Counted from the first letter of the stretch, positions 8,985-18,265 are shown. The stretch is DNA of 64,000 nt from Stutzerimonas stutzeri KOS6 (GCF_000307775.2 NZ_KK020676.1:1093040-1157039), one strand, 5' to 3'. Program-made: numbers and translations. Notes: a model not told the origin generated them from the letters alone.

Positions 8985-9866
8985 TCATTTCATCCCTGAC
9001 AAGGTGGAGTCGCCGGCATCCATGTCCAGCGAGCGATAGGGTTGCAGCACGCTCTCGCGTTGTTCGCCCAGCACCCAGGCGAAACCGCCGTAGATCACCC
9101 CGAGGCACATCAGGGTAAACAGCGCGACCATCCACCAGGGCACGATGCGCACCAGGCGCCGGCGGGTGTCCTTCAGGCCCTCCCAGTGCGGCGACAGCTC
9201 GCGCGGTATGTCGCCGCGCATCTGGCGGATCTGCCGGTAGAGGCTGTCGCGTACCGCTTCCAGTTCGAGCATGCCGCGCGGCAGCACGCGGTACTTGCCC
9301 TCGAAACCGAGCGACAGGCAGAGGTACATCAGCTCCAGCATCGGCAGGTGCTTGACCGGGTTGCGCGACAACCGCTCGAGCAGCTGGAAGAACTTCTCAC
9401 CACCGAAGGTCTCGTTGTGGAAGGAGGACAGCAGGCTCATCTGCGACCACTCGCTCTCGTTGCCCCAGGGCGTGGTCACCACGGCTTCATCGAGCACGGT
9501 GCAGAGCACGTAGCGCGCCGCCATCACCTGGCTGCTCTCGGCGCCGTCATGCAGCGAGCGGTGCTCGAACAGCTTGATCGCGCTGCTCAAGTGATCATGC
9601 AGGACCTGCAAGTCTTCGCTTTCCAGGCGGTGCTTGAAGCGCACTACTTCCGAGAGCAGCGGCGAAGCGGCCGCCACCAGCGGGTTGAGGCTGATGTTGA
9701 AAGTCTCCGCCGGGCGCAGGCGCGCGGCGTAGATCATCCGCTCCTCCAACTGCTCGAAACGCGGTGGGGTGTCGAAGTTGGTCAGCGGGCTCTGTGCGGG
9801 CGCCTCGCCAGCGCGGTTGACGATGACCGTGCGGTCGTCCTGTCCGTAATCCATTTCCTTGATCAT
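8985..9866 (-). CDS. tssL: T6SS inner-membrane protein TssL (DotU), short form
   Basis: A 293-residue DotU-family protein with a cytoplasmic helical domain (about 40-230; TVLDEAV and PWGNESEW are family strings) and one C-terminal membrane helix (about 245-268). It has only a short periplasmic tail, so the OmpA-like peptidoglycan-binding domain of the 'specialised' long TssL proteins is missing. Cell-wall anchoring, if needed, would have to come from another protein. It partners TssM in the membrane complex and contacts TssK. The start at 9866 has AGGGA nine bases upstream, within the end of tssK. Confidence 0.96.
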   Translation of the reverse strand: MIKEMDYGQDDRTVIVNRAGEAPAQSPLTNFDTPPRFEQLEERMIYAARLRPAETFNISLNPLVAAASPLLSEVVRFKHRLESEDLQVLHDHLSSAIKLFEHRSLHDGAESSQVMAARYVLCTVLDEAVVTTPWGNESEWSQMSLLSSFHNETFGGEKFFQLLERLSRNPVKHLPMLELMYLCLSLGFEGKYRVLPRGMLELEAVRDSLYRQIRQMRGDIPRELSPHWEGLKDTRRRLVRIVPWWMVALFTLMCLGVIYGGFAWVLGEQRESVLQPYRSLDMDAGDSTLSGMK

Positions 9867-9871
9867 GTCGT

Positions 9872-11203
9872 TCAGTCCCTGACCGCCCAGAATTTCAGTT
9901 CGAGCCCGGCGAAGTCACCGGACACATGGAAGGCAAAGCCGCCGGAGCGCTCCAGCTGCGCCTGGTCCTCGGCGCTGAGCTCCAGGGCGAAATAGGTCTT
10001 GCCGGCATGGAAGGGGATCTGCCGCGGCGCCACCGGCAGCGGCTTGAGGCGGATGCCCGGCAGATGCAGGTTGACCAACTGGCGAATGCGCTCCACCGGA
10101 CCTATCTTCAGGTGCGCCGGCAGGCGGGTACGCAGGGTCTCCGAATCGCATTGGGCGCTGGCAGCGAGCACGAAGGAGGCCGTGCCGAGCAACTTGTGAT
10201 CGTGCAGCGGCGATACCTGGATGCCGTACTGGCGCTGCTGCAGCAGCAGTTCGATGGCGTGCTGCTCGAGTACCATCGACAGCACCTGGCGGATCGCGTC
10301 CATCAGCTTGCGGAAGCTCGCGCCCTGATCGCTGTGCTGGTAACGACCGTCCAGGCGTGGACGCTTGCTCTCGCTGGAGAAGGTCGCCAGCTCGCCGAGC
10401 AGGCCAAGCAGGTCGCGGTAGATCTGCTCCGGATGCACCTGCTCCACGCCCAGATAGTGGCGCAGCACCGGTTCGTGACGGTTGATCAGCTGCAGCATCA
10501 TGAAGTCGCCGACCTCGGCACCACCGACCTTGCCGGTGGCGCTGATGCGCTCGGCGAGGGTGTCGCCACGGTGGGCGAGCATGCTGATCACTTCCTTCAG
10601 GCAGGACAGCAGATAGCCGGAAGCCTGGAAGTTGACGTAGCTGGGAATGAACTCGGGGTCGAGGCTGATGACCCCGTCCGGCGTGGTGTCGAGCACCTCG
10701 CACAGCTGCAGTTTCACATAGGCCTGGTCGCTCTGCTGCTCGCCCAAGAGCAGGCGGAAATCCGGCAGCCCGGTGCTGACCTGGCTGGTGCTGCTGTCGC
10801 CGGCATTGGAGTCGGTGACGTCCAGTTCATGGGCGGTGTAGCGCGCCAGCACGTCCTTCTGCTCGGGACGGCGGGTTTCGATGTGGTTGCCGGTGACCAG
10901 TGGCAGCGCGAGGTATATCGGCGTGCTGCCGGTGTTCGGCGGGATGTCCAGAGCCAGTGGCTCGCGCTCGCTGCCCAGCTCGAACAGCGTACCGTCCGGC
11001 AGGATGCCGCTGGCCTGGCTGAGCACCAGCTTGCCCATGTTGAGGAACTGGCGGTCGATCTCCAGGCTGAAGAAGCCCCAGGCGTAGCTGCCCAGCTTCT
11101 GGGTGCGCGCCTTGAGCTGGTGATCGTAGTAGCGATCGCTCTGCTGGAAGTGCTGCGGGCGCAGCAGCATGCCTTCCTGCCAGACAACCTTGTGCAGGCT
11201 CAT
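9872..11203 (-). CDS. tssK: T6SS baseplate adaptor TssK
   Basis: A 443-residue TssK. It opens with the highly conserved string VVWQEGMLLRPQHFQQSDRY (about 6-25). Trimeric TssK links the baseplate to the TssL/TssM membrane complex in the cytoplasm. The ATG lies two bases after the tssJ stop, with GGAGGGAAG as ribosome site inside the tssJ end. Length matches the family. Confidence 0.97.
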   Translation of the reverse strand: MSLHKVVWQEGMLLRPQHFQQSDRYYDHQLKARTQKLGSYAWGFFSLEIDRQFLNMGKLVLSQASGILPDGTLFELGSEREPLALDIPPNTGSTPIYLALPLVTGNHIETRRPEQKDVLARYTAHELDVTDSNAGDSSTSQVSTGLPDFRLLLGEQQSDQAYVKLQLCEVLDTTPDGVISLDPEFIPSYVNFQASGYLLSCLKEVISMLAHRGDTLAERISATGKVGGAEVGDFMMLQLINRHEPVLRHYLGVEQVHPEQIYRDLLGLLGELATFSSESKRPRLDGRYQHSDQGASFRKLMDAIRQVLSMVLEQHAIELLLQQRQYGIQVSPLHDHKLLGTASFVLAASAQCDSETLRTRLPAHLKIGPVERIRQLVNLHLPGIRLKPLPVAPRQIPFHAGKTYFALELSAEDQAQLERSGGFAFHVSGDFAGLELKFWAVRD

Positions 11204-11205
11204 GC

Positions 11206-11688
11206 TTACTTCCCTCCTTCGGCGAGCGGATCGAACAGCGCGATGCCGCGCTCATCCAGGCTCAGGGCGACGTGGGTGCGCCCCTGCGGCGGCAGTGCGA
11301 TGACATAGCGCCAGCGAGCTTCCGGCAGGTCACGGTAGGCGGCCAGCACGCCGACATAGCGGCTGCCCTCCTGCACCGAGAGCTTCAGCTCGCGGCTCTC
11401 GCCCGGGCGCAGTTCCAGTTCCTCGGAGGTCACCAGGTCCGGCGCCAGGGCTTCCCTGGGGCGCTGGTAGAGGGCGAAGAAGTCGCCGTTCTCGAACGCC
11501 ACCGGGTGCTTGAGCTCCAGCAGGCGCAGCACGATCGGCGACGGCCGGCCGTTGAGATCGGGGTTGAGGCGGTCGCTGCCGTACAGTTCGAGGTCGAGCT
11601 TGGTCAGCTTGGAGTACGGCGACAGTGCCGAGCAGCCGCCCAGCACGAGCAGCGAGGCCAGCATGGCCAGGGTGATGCGACGAGGCAT
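11206..11688 (-). CDS. tssJ: T6SS outer-membrane lipoprotein TssJ
   Basis: A 160-residue lipoprotein: signal peptide with lipobox LGGC (Cys19), then a transthyretin-like beta domain with the conserved FENGDFFALY and LRPGES strings. It anchors the periplasmic part of TssM to the outer membrane. It follows tagH by four bases and precedes tssK by two. Confidence 0.95.
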   Translation of the reverse strand: MPRRITLAMLASLLVLGGCSALSPYSKLTKLDLELYGSDRLNPDLNGRPSPIVLRLLELKHPVAFENGDFFALYQRPREALAPDLVTSEELELRPGESRELKLSVQEGSRYVGVLAAYRDLPEARWRYVIALPPQGRTHVALSLDERGIALFDPLAEGGK

Positions 11689-11692
11689 GGGA

Positions 11693-12889
11693 TCATCCTT
11701 GATGGGTTGAATCGAGCGTGGCGATCAGGCGCACCTGCTCCTCATAGGTCTTGGCGAAGTCGCGGGCGAACAGTCGCTCGCTCCAGTCGGCGTCCTGGCC
11801 GAGGCTGTGATGCAGACGGCGATAGGCGCGCCAGCGACTGCCGGCAGTAGCGATCAGCGGCTTGCGGCCTTCGCGCTCGAAACGCAGCGCCAGCTGTTCT
11901 GGTGCCAGCTGCTCGAACATCGCGTGGATGGCCGCGCGACTGGCCGCCAGCAGTGCCACCTGATGCGCCTGCAGATCGCGGAAAGCGCGGCCGAGGGCCT
12001 GTTCGGCCGATAGCTGGCCGGGCTTGCTGCCGCGCAGCAGGGCGTTCAGCGCCTCGCTGCTGTCGGCGCTGTGCTTGAGCGGGTTGTTGCCGGCGCTCTG
12101 CACGGTGGTCAGCGCCAGGCGCAGCTCGTTCTTCAGCTCGCTGCGGGTGCGCAGGCTCTGCTGCAGGCCGCCGACACTCTGCTTGAGCAGGCGGGCGGCA
12201 TTCAGCGCCAAGGCCTGGCGCTGTTCCTCGTCGAGATCGTCGAGATCGATGCCCAATGCCTCGCCGAAACGTGCCCAGAATCCCTGCGGCAATCGTTCGG
12301 GCTCGGCTTCGCGCTTGGCTTCCGGTGCTGCCTGCGGCATGACCAGCTCCGGCAACGGCAGGCTTTCCATGTCGATGCGTGCGTAGTCGCGCTGCTGGGC
12401 CTGGCGTTGTGGCGCGACCAGCGCCAGGTCGAGGTCGTCGACTTCGGCATAGATGCGCTCCTGCTGATCCATGGCGACCAGCGGATCGAGGTCGAGAAAA
12501 GCGTCGTCGGGGATGATGCTGCCGGCCGGTTGCGGGCGGCCGGTGTCGCCTTCGAACAGCGCCGGGTCCTGGATCAACCGGGCGCGGATCTCGAAGTCGC
12601 CCAGGCAATAGACGCTGCCGTGCTCGATACGTTGCGGCTGGCCCTTGGCCAGGCTGGCACCGCTGTCCTTGAGCTGGATGCCGTTGCTGCTGGTATCGGT
12701 GAGGAAGAAGGCCCCGTCGCGATAGCTGATCACCGCGTGGCGGCCGGAGAGAACACGCTTGCGATCCGGGATTACCCAGTCGCAGCCCTCTGCGCGGCCA
12801 ATCACGCCGCCGGCCTGCTTGAAGGTTTTGCTGGTCAGCAGCCCCGGCACGAATTGCTGGGCGCCCACCATATCGAGGACCAGTTCCAT
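11693..12889 (-). CDS. tagH: T6SS FHA-domain protein TagH/Fha
   Basis: A 398-residue protein with an N-terminal FHA domain (about 20-90; SGRHAVISY and TSSNGIQL are the phosphothreonine-binding signature) and a C-terminal helical type VI domain (about 215-398, with QALGRAFRDLQAHQVALL). FHA proteins bind phosphorylated partners of the locus kinase and control assembly. I chose the ATG at 12889, which has AAGGAG ten bases upstream. A GTG at 12913 overlaps the preceding stop and would add eight residues. The gene directly follows the small lipoprotein and is the fha2 counterpart in HSI-II-like order. Confidence 0.93.
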   Translation of the reverse strand: MELVLDMVGAQQFVPGLLTSKTFKQAGGVIGRAEGCDWVIPDRKRVLSGRHAVISYRDGAFFLTDTSSNGIQLKDSGASLAKGQPQRIEHGSVYCLGDFEIRARLIQDPALFEGDTGRPQPAGSIIPDDAFLDLDPLVAMDQQERIYAEVDDLDLALVAPQRQAQQRDYARIDMESLPLPELVMPQAAPEAKREAEPERLPQGFWARFGEALGIDLDDLDEEQRQALALNAARLLKQSVGGLQQSLRTRSELKNELRLALTTVQSAGNNPLKHSADSSEALNALLRGSKPGQLSAEQALGRAFRDLQAHQVALLAASRAAIHAMFEQLAPEQLALRFEREGRKPLIATAGSRWRAYRRLHHSLGQDADWSERLFARDFAKTYEEQVRLIATLDSTHQG

Positions 12890-12909
12890 GGTCGTGTCGC
12901 TCCTTGCGG

Positions 12910-13044
12910 TCACTGGCCGCGATTCAAGGCTTGCGGATCGCCCAGCGGGCGATAGTGGTCGTCGTCGAATGTGTAGTTGCCGGTGCAGCCCGCGAGCAGG
13001 GCGGCGGCGATGAGCGAAACGAGGGCGTAATAGCGCACGAGCAC
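12910..13044 (-). CDS. Small lipoprotein (44 aa) heading the T6SS operon
   Basis: A GTG at 13044 with a perfect AAGGAGG ribosome site (7-base spacing) opens a 44-residue frame: short basic start, hydrophobic stretch, lipobox LLAGC (Cys about residue 20), then a 24-residue mature tail rich in Asp and Tyr. It should be exported and lipidated. It ends 20 bases before the tagH start and is the first gene of the T6SS transcript. I do not recognise a named family. It is too short to be a TagQ homologue, and it might be an assembly or surface-sensing accessory. An upstream-extended version (65 codons) lacks a good ribosome site. Confidence 0.7.
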   Translation of the reverse strand: MLVRYYALVSLIAAALLAGCTGNYTFDDDHYRPLGDPQALNRGQ

Positions 13045-13412
13045 GCGATTTCCTCCTTGAAGTCGTGTGTGGGGCAAGGCGCGCATGGTGCGGCCTGGTC
13101 GGCGCATTGAAGTTCAGTTATCCCGCGGGCTCGGTGATCGGGTTCACAGAACACCCGACGGATGCATCTAAAACGAGCGTGAGGTCAGGTTGATGCGGTT
13201 CGGTGCGGCGCCGCCGGCCTGCGTCGGCACCGGTTGCATTGCCCTTTTGTGGGGCGGCTAAGTCTCGTAATGCAACAGTGTGGAGCGCGACGGGGGCTGA
13301 ATTCGTTCGAGAAACGACGATTTTTCTTGCGCCAAAGGCTGGCATATATCCTGCTTGGAGTCATGTATACAAGCTTGAATATAACTATGTATACCTCTAA
13401 GGACTTCTGCAT
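13045..13412. promoter_or_regulatory. Divergent promoter region between the T6SS and ABC/biuret operons, with paired TGTATAC operator
   Basis: This 368-base gap holds no credible gene. It must contain the leftward T6SS promoter (not resolved; I found no convincing sigma-54 site) and the rightward ABC operon promoter. A possible rightward -10 is TATCCT (13347-13352), with only a weak -35 17 bases upstream. Just downstream lie two copies of TGTATAC (13364-13370 and 13388-13394), 24 bases apart; the first is the perfect palindrome TGTATACA. GTATAC cores are common in operators of FCD-type GntR repressors, and a regulator of that class is the last gene of the operon, so autorepression is likely. 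The bmp ribosome site is AAGGA at 13399-13403. Confidence 0.6.
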
Positions 13413-14522
13413 ATGTCGGACTTTAATCGTCGTAACTTCCTCAAGCTGGCTGGGCTTATCGGCGTTACCGCCGCGATGCCTTTCAGCACATCCCGCGCAG
13501 CAGATAAGCCCCTGGTCGTTGGCTTCGTTTATGTAGGGGCTAGGGATGACTTCGGTTACAACCAGGCACACGCTGAAGCTGCGCGCATCATTCGCAGCAT
13601 GCCCAACGTCAAGGTCATCGAAGAAGAGAACGTACCGGAAACCTCCGCAGTGCAGCAGGCGATGGAAGCGATGATCCGTCAGGATGGCGCGGAGCTGATC
13701 TTCGCCACCTCCTTCGGCTACTTCGATCCCCACGTTCTACGCGTGGCCCAGCGCTACCCCGATGTGCGTTTCGCGCACTGTGGTGGCCTGTGGGACGAGA
13801 GCAAGCATCCGAAGAATGTCGGCAGCTTCTTTGGCTATATCGATGAGGGCCAGTACCTCAATGGTGTGGTCGCCGGCCACATGAGCAAAACCAAGCGCAT
13901 CGGCTTTATCGCGGCCAAACCGGTTGCCCAGGTGCTGCGCAATATCAACGCGTTCACCCTGGGTGCGCGCTCGGTTGATCCGGAGATCACCACCACCGTG
14001 ATCTTCACTGGCGACTGGTCGCTGCCGGTACGCGAAGCTGAAGCAGCCAACGGACTGATCGACCAGGGTTGCGACGTGCTGACCTGCCACGTGGATGGCC
14101 CCAAGGTCATCGTTGAAACAGCCGAGCGTCGCGGTGTGATGAGCTGCGGTTACCACGCCAGCCAGGCGGCTCTGGCCCCCATCGGTTACCTGACGGGTGC
14201 CGAATGGAACTGGGAAACCCCATACCGGGCACACGTCGAAGCGGCCCAGAAGGGTCAGACCATGAACAACTTCCTGCGCGGTGGCCTGGCCGAAGGGTTC
14301 GTCAAGACCTCGGCCTACGGCGCAAATGTCAGTGCTGCGGCCCGTGAGCAGGCGGACCGGATCAAGGCGTCGATGATCGCTGGCGAGTTCACCCTGTTCA
14401 AGGGACCGCTGAACGACAACAAGGGCAACGTGGTGCTGGCCGCTGGCGAGTCGCTGGGGCAGACCGACGTGGTGCTGGAGCAGATGAACTACCTCGTCGA
14501 AGGCGTGCGCGGCGATATCTGA
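13413..14522 (+). CDS. BMP-family ABC substrate-binding protein, Tat-exported
   Basis: A 369-residue periplasmic binding protein of the BMP/PnrA family (known members bind nucleosides and related small heterocycles). The N-terminus has a twin-arginine signal (RRNFLKLAG, residues 6-14) and a cleavage region near TSRAA (about 27-31). The family strings GFVYVGARDDFGYN and FATSFGYFDP follow. It is first in an operon with two permeases, an ATPase and amide hydrolases, so its ligand is probably a small nitrogen-rich compound such as biuret, triuret or another ureide. Tat export suggests that it folds before transport. Confidence 0.9.
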   Translation: MSDFNRRNFLKLAGLIGVTAAMPFSTSRAADKPLVVGFVYVGARDDFGYNQAHAEAARIIRSMPNVKVIEEENVPETSAVQQAMEAMIRQDGAELIFATSFGYFDPHVLRVAQRYPDVRFAHCGGLWDESKHPKNVGSFFGYIDEGQYLNGVVAGHMSKTKRIGFIAAKPVAQVLRNINAFTLGARSVDPEITTTVIFTGDWSLPVREAEAANGLIDQGCDVLTCHVDGPKVIVETAERRGVMSCGYHASQAALAPIGYLTGAEWNWETPYRAHVEAAQKGQTMNNFLRGGLAEGFVKTSAYGANVSAAAREQADRIKASMIAGEFTLFKGPLNDNKGNVVLAAGESLGQTDVVLEQMNYLVEGVRGDI

Positions 14523-14525
14523 TCC

Positions 14526-15638
14526 ATGAACCCACATTATCTAGCAAGCAGGTTGGCCAGGCTGGCATTGCCTGGCCTGCCTACCGTGCTTTCGATCATC
14601 AGCTCCTTTGCGCTGTTCGTGCTGTTCCTGGCCTTTCAGGGCAAACCGGCGTTCGAGGCCGTCAGCCTGGTGTTCGAAGGCGCCTTCGGTTCGTCCTTTG
14701 CGTGGGAAAGCACCCTGCAGCGCGCCGCGCCGTTGATGCTGACGGCGTTGTGCGTGGCACTGCCGGCGCGTGCCGGTCTGATCATCATCGGTGGCGAAGG
14801 CGCACTGGTACTGGGCGGCTTGGCGGCCGCGACGCTGCCGCTGTGGCTGAGCGGACTGCCGCCGCTGGCGACGCTTATCGCAATGGGACTGGTGGCGATG
14901 CTGGTCGGTGGCTTCTGGATCGGGCTCAACGGCTGGTTGCGGCAGAAGCGCGGGCTGAACGAGACCATCGGCAGCCTGCTGCTTTCCTATATCGCCATCG
15001 CGCTGTTCAACCATTTGGTCGAGGGGCCGCTGCGTGACCCTTCGAGCCTGAATAAGCCGTCCACCGTGGGGCTGGATTATTCACTGATGATCGGTGTGAT
15101 CAGTGAGGATTCGTTCCGCGTTCACTGGGGACTGGTCGCCGGCATCATTGCCTGCGTGATGGCCTGGGTGCTGGTTCGCCACAGCGTCAAGGGCTTTGCC
15201 CTGGACGTGGTCGGCGGCAATGTGCGCACGGCGCGCATGCTGGGCTTGCCGGTCGACCGACTGGTGATTTTGACCTGTGTGCTCGGCGGAGCGGCGGCCG
15301 GGCTGGCCGGCATGTACGAGGTCAGCGCGGTGCAAGGCAGCGCCAACGCTTCGCTGATCGTCGGCTATGGCATCAGCGGCATTCTGGTTTCCTTTGCCGC
15401 CCGGCATAACCCGCTGGCGATCATCGTCTGCGCGACGCTGGTCGGCGGCATCGAGGCCAGCGGCAGCCTGCTGCAGCGGCGGCTGGATCTGCCCGACGCC
15501 ACGACACTGATTCTGCAAGGCCTGCTGTTCACCAATCTGCTCGCCTGGGAGGCGCTGGTGGGCAGGATCACTGGATGGCGCATTGCCCTCGAGGAGCACG
15601 CCAACAAGGTAAGGAGCGCCGAGGTGCAACATGGGTGA
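14526..15638 (+). CDS. ABC transporter permease (BMP-type importer, first subunit)
   Basis: A 370-residue membrane protein of the BPD_transp_2 (RbsC/NupP-like) family with about nine or ten hydrophobic segments. The GGEGALVLGG string (about 90-99) and the AALAGMYE-like loop after residue 255 are typical. It starts four bases after the binding-protein gene and overlaps the second permease by eight bases. It pairs with the next gene to form the channel. Confidence 0.93.
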   Translation: MNPHYLASRLARLALPGLPTVLSIISSFALFVLFLAFQGKPAFEAVSLVFEGAFGSSFAWESTLQRAAPLMLTALCVALPARAGLIIIGGEGALVLGGLAAATLPLWLSGLPPLATLIAMGLVAMLVGGFWIGLNGWLRQKRGLNETIGSLLLSYIAIALFNHLVEGPLRDPSSLNKPSTVGLDYSLMIGVISEDSFRVHWGLVAGIIACVMAWVLVRHSVKGFALDVVGGNVRTARMLGLPVDRLVILTCVLGGAAAGLAGMYEVSAVQGSANASLIVGYGISGILVSFAARHNPLAIIVCATLVGGIEASGSLLQRRLDLPDATTLILQGLLFTNLLAWEALVGRITGWRIALEEHANKVRSAEVQHG

Positions 15639-16551
15639 TCTGGATTTCGTGACCTTCCTGCTGGCCCTGTTGGCGGGTGCGGTGCGGGTTGGTACGCCGT
15701 TCCTGTTCGTCAGCCTGGGCGAATGTCTGACGGAAAAGAGTGGCCGCATCAACCTGGGCCTGGAAGGCATTCTGGTCGCCGGTGCGATGACCGGCTACGC
15801 GGTCGCCTACCTGTCCGGCTCGGCCTGGACCGGGGTGCTGGCAGCGGGTGGAATCGGGCTGTTGCTTGGCCTGCTGCATGGCCTTGTCTGCTCGCTACCG
15901 CGTGTCAACGACATTGCCTTCGGCATCGCGCTGATGTTGCTCGGTACCGGCCTCGCCTTCTTCCTGGGTAAAGCCTTCATTCAACCGCAGGCCCCGATGC
16001 TGCCATCCATTTCCCTGGGTGCCTGGAGTGATGATCCCGGCATGCGCTCGGCTTTGAACATCAACATGTTGTTCTTCATCGGTGTGGCGTTGGCGATCTT
16101 CCTGCACTGGGGGCTGCGCAGCACGCGTTGGGGGCTCGTTCTGCGGCTGGTTGGGGACCATTCCGAGTCGGCTCAGGCGCTGGGCTACCGCCCGCTGCGG
16201 GTACGCGTCATGGCCACGGCCGTGGGTGGCTTTCTGGCCGGTGTCGGTGGCTCCTACCTGTCGCTCTATTACCCCGGCAGCTGGAACGAGGGGCTGTCCA
16301 GCGGTCAGGGCCTGATGGCTGTGGCACTGGTGATCTTTGCCCGCTGGCAACCGCTGAACTGCCTGTGGGCCTCGATGGTGTTCGGTGCGGCCGGCGCCAT
16401 CGGCCCGGCGCTGCAATCGGTAGGCATCAGCTCCGGCTATTACCTGTACAGCGCGGCACCTTACATCCTGACGATGCTGGTGATGCTCGCGACCTGTCGT
16501 CCGAACCGAACACTGACGGGAGCTCCCGGCGAGCTCAGTCTCAATCGATAG
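15631..16551 (+). CDS. ABC transporter permease (BMP-type importer, second subunit)
   Basis: A 306-residue permease with the hallmark EKSGRINLGLEGILVAGAM segment (about 34-52) of the second permease in BMP/NupQ-type importers. It overlaps the previous gene by eight bases (translational coupling) and is followed ten bases later by the formamidase-like gene. The matching ATPase is encoded two genes further on. Confidence 0.93.
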   Translation: MGDLDFVTFLLALLAGAVRVGTPFLFVSLGECLTEKSGRINLGLEGILVAGAMTGYAVAYLSGSAWTGVLAAGGIGLLLGLLHGLVCSLPRVNDIAFGIALMLLGTGLAFFLGKAFIQPQAPMLPSISLGAWSDDPGMRSALNINMLFFIGVALAIFLHWGLRSTRWGLVLRLVGDHSESAQALGYRPLRVRVMATAVGGFLAGVGGSYLSLYYPGSWNEGLSSGQGLMAVALVIFARWQPLNCLWASMVFGAAGAIGPALQSVGISSGYYLYSAAPYILTMLVMLATCRPNRTLTGAPGELSLNR

Positions 16552-16561
16552 AGGTAATGAC

Positions 16562-17569
16562 ATGGCAAGTGGACTTGGTGGGCTGAACAAATCACCTAAT
16601 GGTGTCGTGATCGGGTTGGCACAGCTGGCACTGCCCGACCCGCACACCCGCGACGAACTCTGGACCCAGACGCAGAAGGTCGTGTCGATGATCGGCAAGG
16701 CCCGGCGCAGCATGCCAGGCATGGACCTGATCGTATTTCCGGAGTACTCGCTGCACGGGCTGTCGATGGATACCTCACCCGACATCATGTGTACCCTGGA
16801 TGGGCCGGAAGTGGCGGCGCTGAAGCAGGCCTGCATCGATCACAGCATCTGGGGCTGCTTCTCGATCATGGAAGCCAACCCGCACGGCAACCCCTACAAC
16901 AGCGGCATCATCGTCGACGATACCGGTGAAGTGCGCCTGTACTACCGCAAGCTGCACCCCTGGGTGCCGGTCGAACCGTGGGAACCGGGCAATCTCGGCA
17001 TCCCGGTCTGTGACGGTCCGCGCGGCAGCAAGCTGGCCCTGATCATCTGCCATGACGGCATGTTCCCGGAAATGGCCCGTGAGTGTGCCTACAAGGGGGC
17101 GGAAATCATGATCCGTACCGCCGGCTACACCGCACCGATCCGCCATTCATGGAAGATCACCAACCAGGTCAATTCCTTCACCAATCTGATGCAGACCGCC
17201 AGCGTGTGCATGTGCGGTTCCGACGGCACCTTCGATTCGATGGGCGAAGCCATGTTCGTCGATTTCGATGGCACACCTATGGCCGAGGGCGGCGGGCGGG
17301 CGGACGAGATCGTCTCTTGCGAGCTGCGACCGGACCTGGTCCGCGAGGCGCGCAAGCATTGGGGCGTGGAGAACAATATCTATCAGTTCGGCCACCGCGG
17401 TTATGTGGCGGTCAAGGGCGGGGCGCAGGATTGCCCCTACACCTACATGCATGACCTTGCGGCTGGCCAGTACCGCCTGCCCTGGGAGGACGACGTAGTC
17501 CATACCGATGGCAGCAGCTGCGGCTTTGCCGCGCCCGAGCGACTCTACAACCCGCACAGCCAGGAGTAA
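16562..17569 (+). CDS. Formamidase-like aliphatic amidase (nitrilase superfamily)
   Basis: A 335-residue carbon-nitrogen hydrolase closest to AmiF/AmiE formamidases. The catalytic Glu61 (FPEYS), Lys130 (YRKLHPW) and Cys163 (ICHDGMFPE) are all present. AmiF releases formate and ammonia from formamide, but the true substrate here is uncertain because the gene is embedded between the permeases and a biuret hydrolase. A role on a small amide or ureide intermediate is inferred. The start has a GAGGTAATG context with the ribosome site in the permease end. Length is normal for the family. Confidence 0.85.
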   Translation: MASGLGGLNKSPNGVVIGLAQLALPDPHTRDELWTQTQKVVSMIGKARRSMPGMDLIVFPEYSLHGLSMDTSPDIMCTLDGPEVAALKQACIDHSIWGCFSIMEANPHGNPYNSGIIVDDTGEVRLYYRKLHPWVPVEPWEPGNLGIPVCDGPRGSKLALIICHDGMFPEMARECAYKGAEIMIRTAGYTAPIRHSWKITNQVNSFTNLMQTASVCMCGSDGTFDSMGEAMFVDFDGTPMAEGGGRADEIVSCELRPDLVREARKHWGVENNIYQFGHRGYVAVKGGAQDCPYTYMHDLAAGQYRLPWEDDVVHTDGSSCGFAAPERLYNPHSQE

Positions 17570-17573
17570 CACC

Positions 17574-18263
17574 GTGAGCGAGCGCTTTCTTGTTTCCGAT
17601 CCTTATCCCTGGCCGTATGACGGGCGGTTGCATCCGGCCAATACCGCGCTGATCATCATCGACATGCAGACTGATTTCTGTGGTGAAGGCGGCTACGTCG
17701 ACACCATGGGCTACGATCTGGCGGCCGTGCGTGCGCCCATCGAGCCGATCAACCGTGTGCTGAAGGTCATGCGCGAGCAGGGCTTTCATATCATCCACAC
17801 CCGCGAAGGGCATCGCCCGGACCTGTCCGATCTGCCGGCCAACAAGCGCTGGCGATCCCAGCGCATCGGTGCCGGCATCGGCGATGCGGGTCCCTGTGGC
17901 CGCATTCTGGTGCGTGGCGAACCGGGCTGGGAGTTGATTCCGGAGCTGCAGCCGCTGGCTGGCGAAGTGATCATCGACAAGCCCGGCAAGGGCTCGTTCT
18001 GCGCCACCGACCTGGAACTGATCCTGCGTACCCGCGGCATCGAGAACCTGATCCTGTGCGGCATCACCACCGACGTCTGCGTGCACACCACCATGCGTGA
18101 GGCCAATGATCGCGGCTTCGAGTGCCTGTTGCTGGAAGACTGCTGTGGTGCCACCGATCCGGGTAACCACCTGGCTGCGCTGCACATGGTCAAGATGCAG
18201 GGTGGGGTGTTTGGTGCTGTGTCCGACTCGGCGTCGCTCGTCGAGCTGTTGAGCGAGCGTTGA
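17574..18263 (+). CDS. biuH: Biuret amidohydrolase (isochorismatase-fold cysteine hydrolase)
   Basis: A 229-residue cysteine hydrolase with the triad Asp30 (IIIDMQ), Lys136 (IIDKPGKG) and Cys169 (TTDVCV). The strings [28 protein letters not shown] and [15 protein letters not shown] match what I remember of the rhizobial biuret hydrolase, which converts biuret to allophanate and ammonia. The GTG at 17574 has GGAG seven bases upstream and comes four bases after the amidase stop; longer upstream frames run through the amidase gene. No allophanate hydrolase (AtzF/DUR1) lies in this window, so the product must be handled elsewhere. The enzyme has no signal peptide and is cytoplasmic. Confidence 0.88.
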   Translation: MSERFLVSDPYPWPYDGRLHPANTALIIIDMQTDFCGEGGYVDTMGYDLAAVRAPIEPINRVLKVMREQGFHIIHTREGHRPDLSDLPANKRWRSQRIGAGIGDAGPCGRILVRGEPGWELIPELQPLAGEVIIDKPGKGSFCATDLELILRTRGIENLILCGITTDVCVHTTMREANDRGFECLLLEDCCGATDPGNHLAALHMVKMQGGVFGAVSDSASLVELLSER

Positions 18264-18265
18264 GC

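Noticed and set aside
9926..11308. 460-codon plus-strand frame opposite tssK and tssJ
   Set aside because: Spans two genuine genes on the other strand and shows no family motif.
13225..13245. Possible sigma-54 promoter (GGCAC...TTGCA)
   Set aside because: The spacing between the GG and GC elements is two bases too short for a functional sigma-54 site.
13185..13733. 182-codon minus-strand frame across the T6SS/ABC gap
   Set aside because: It overlaps the start of the Tat-exported binding protein, has no domain and would cover the promoter region.
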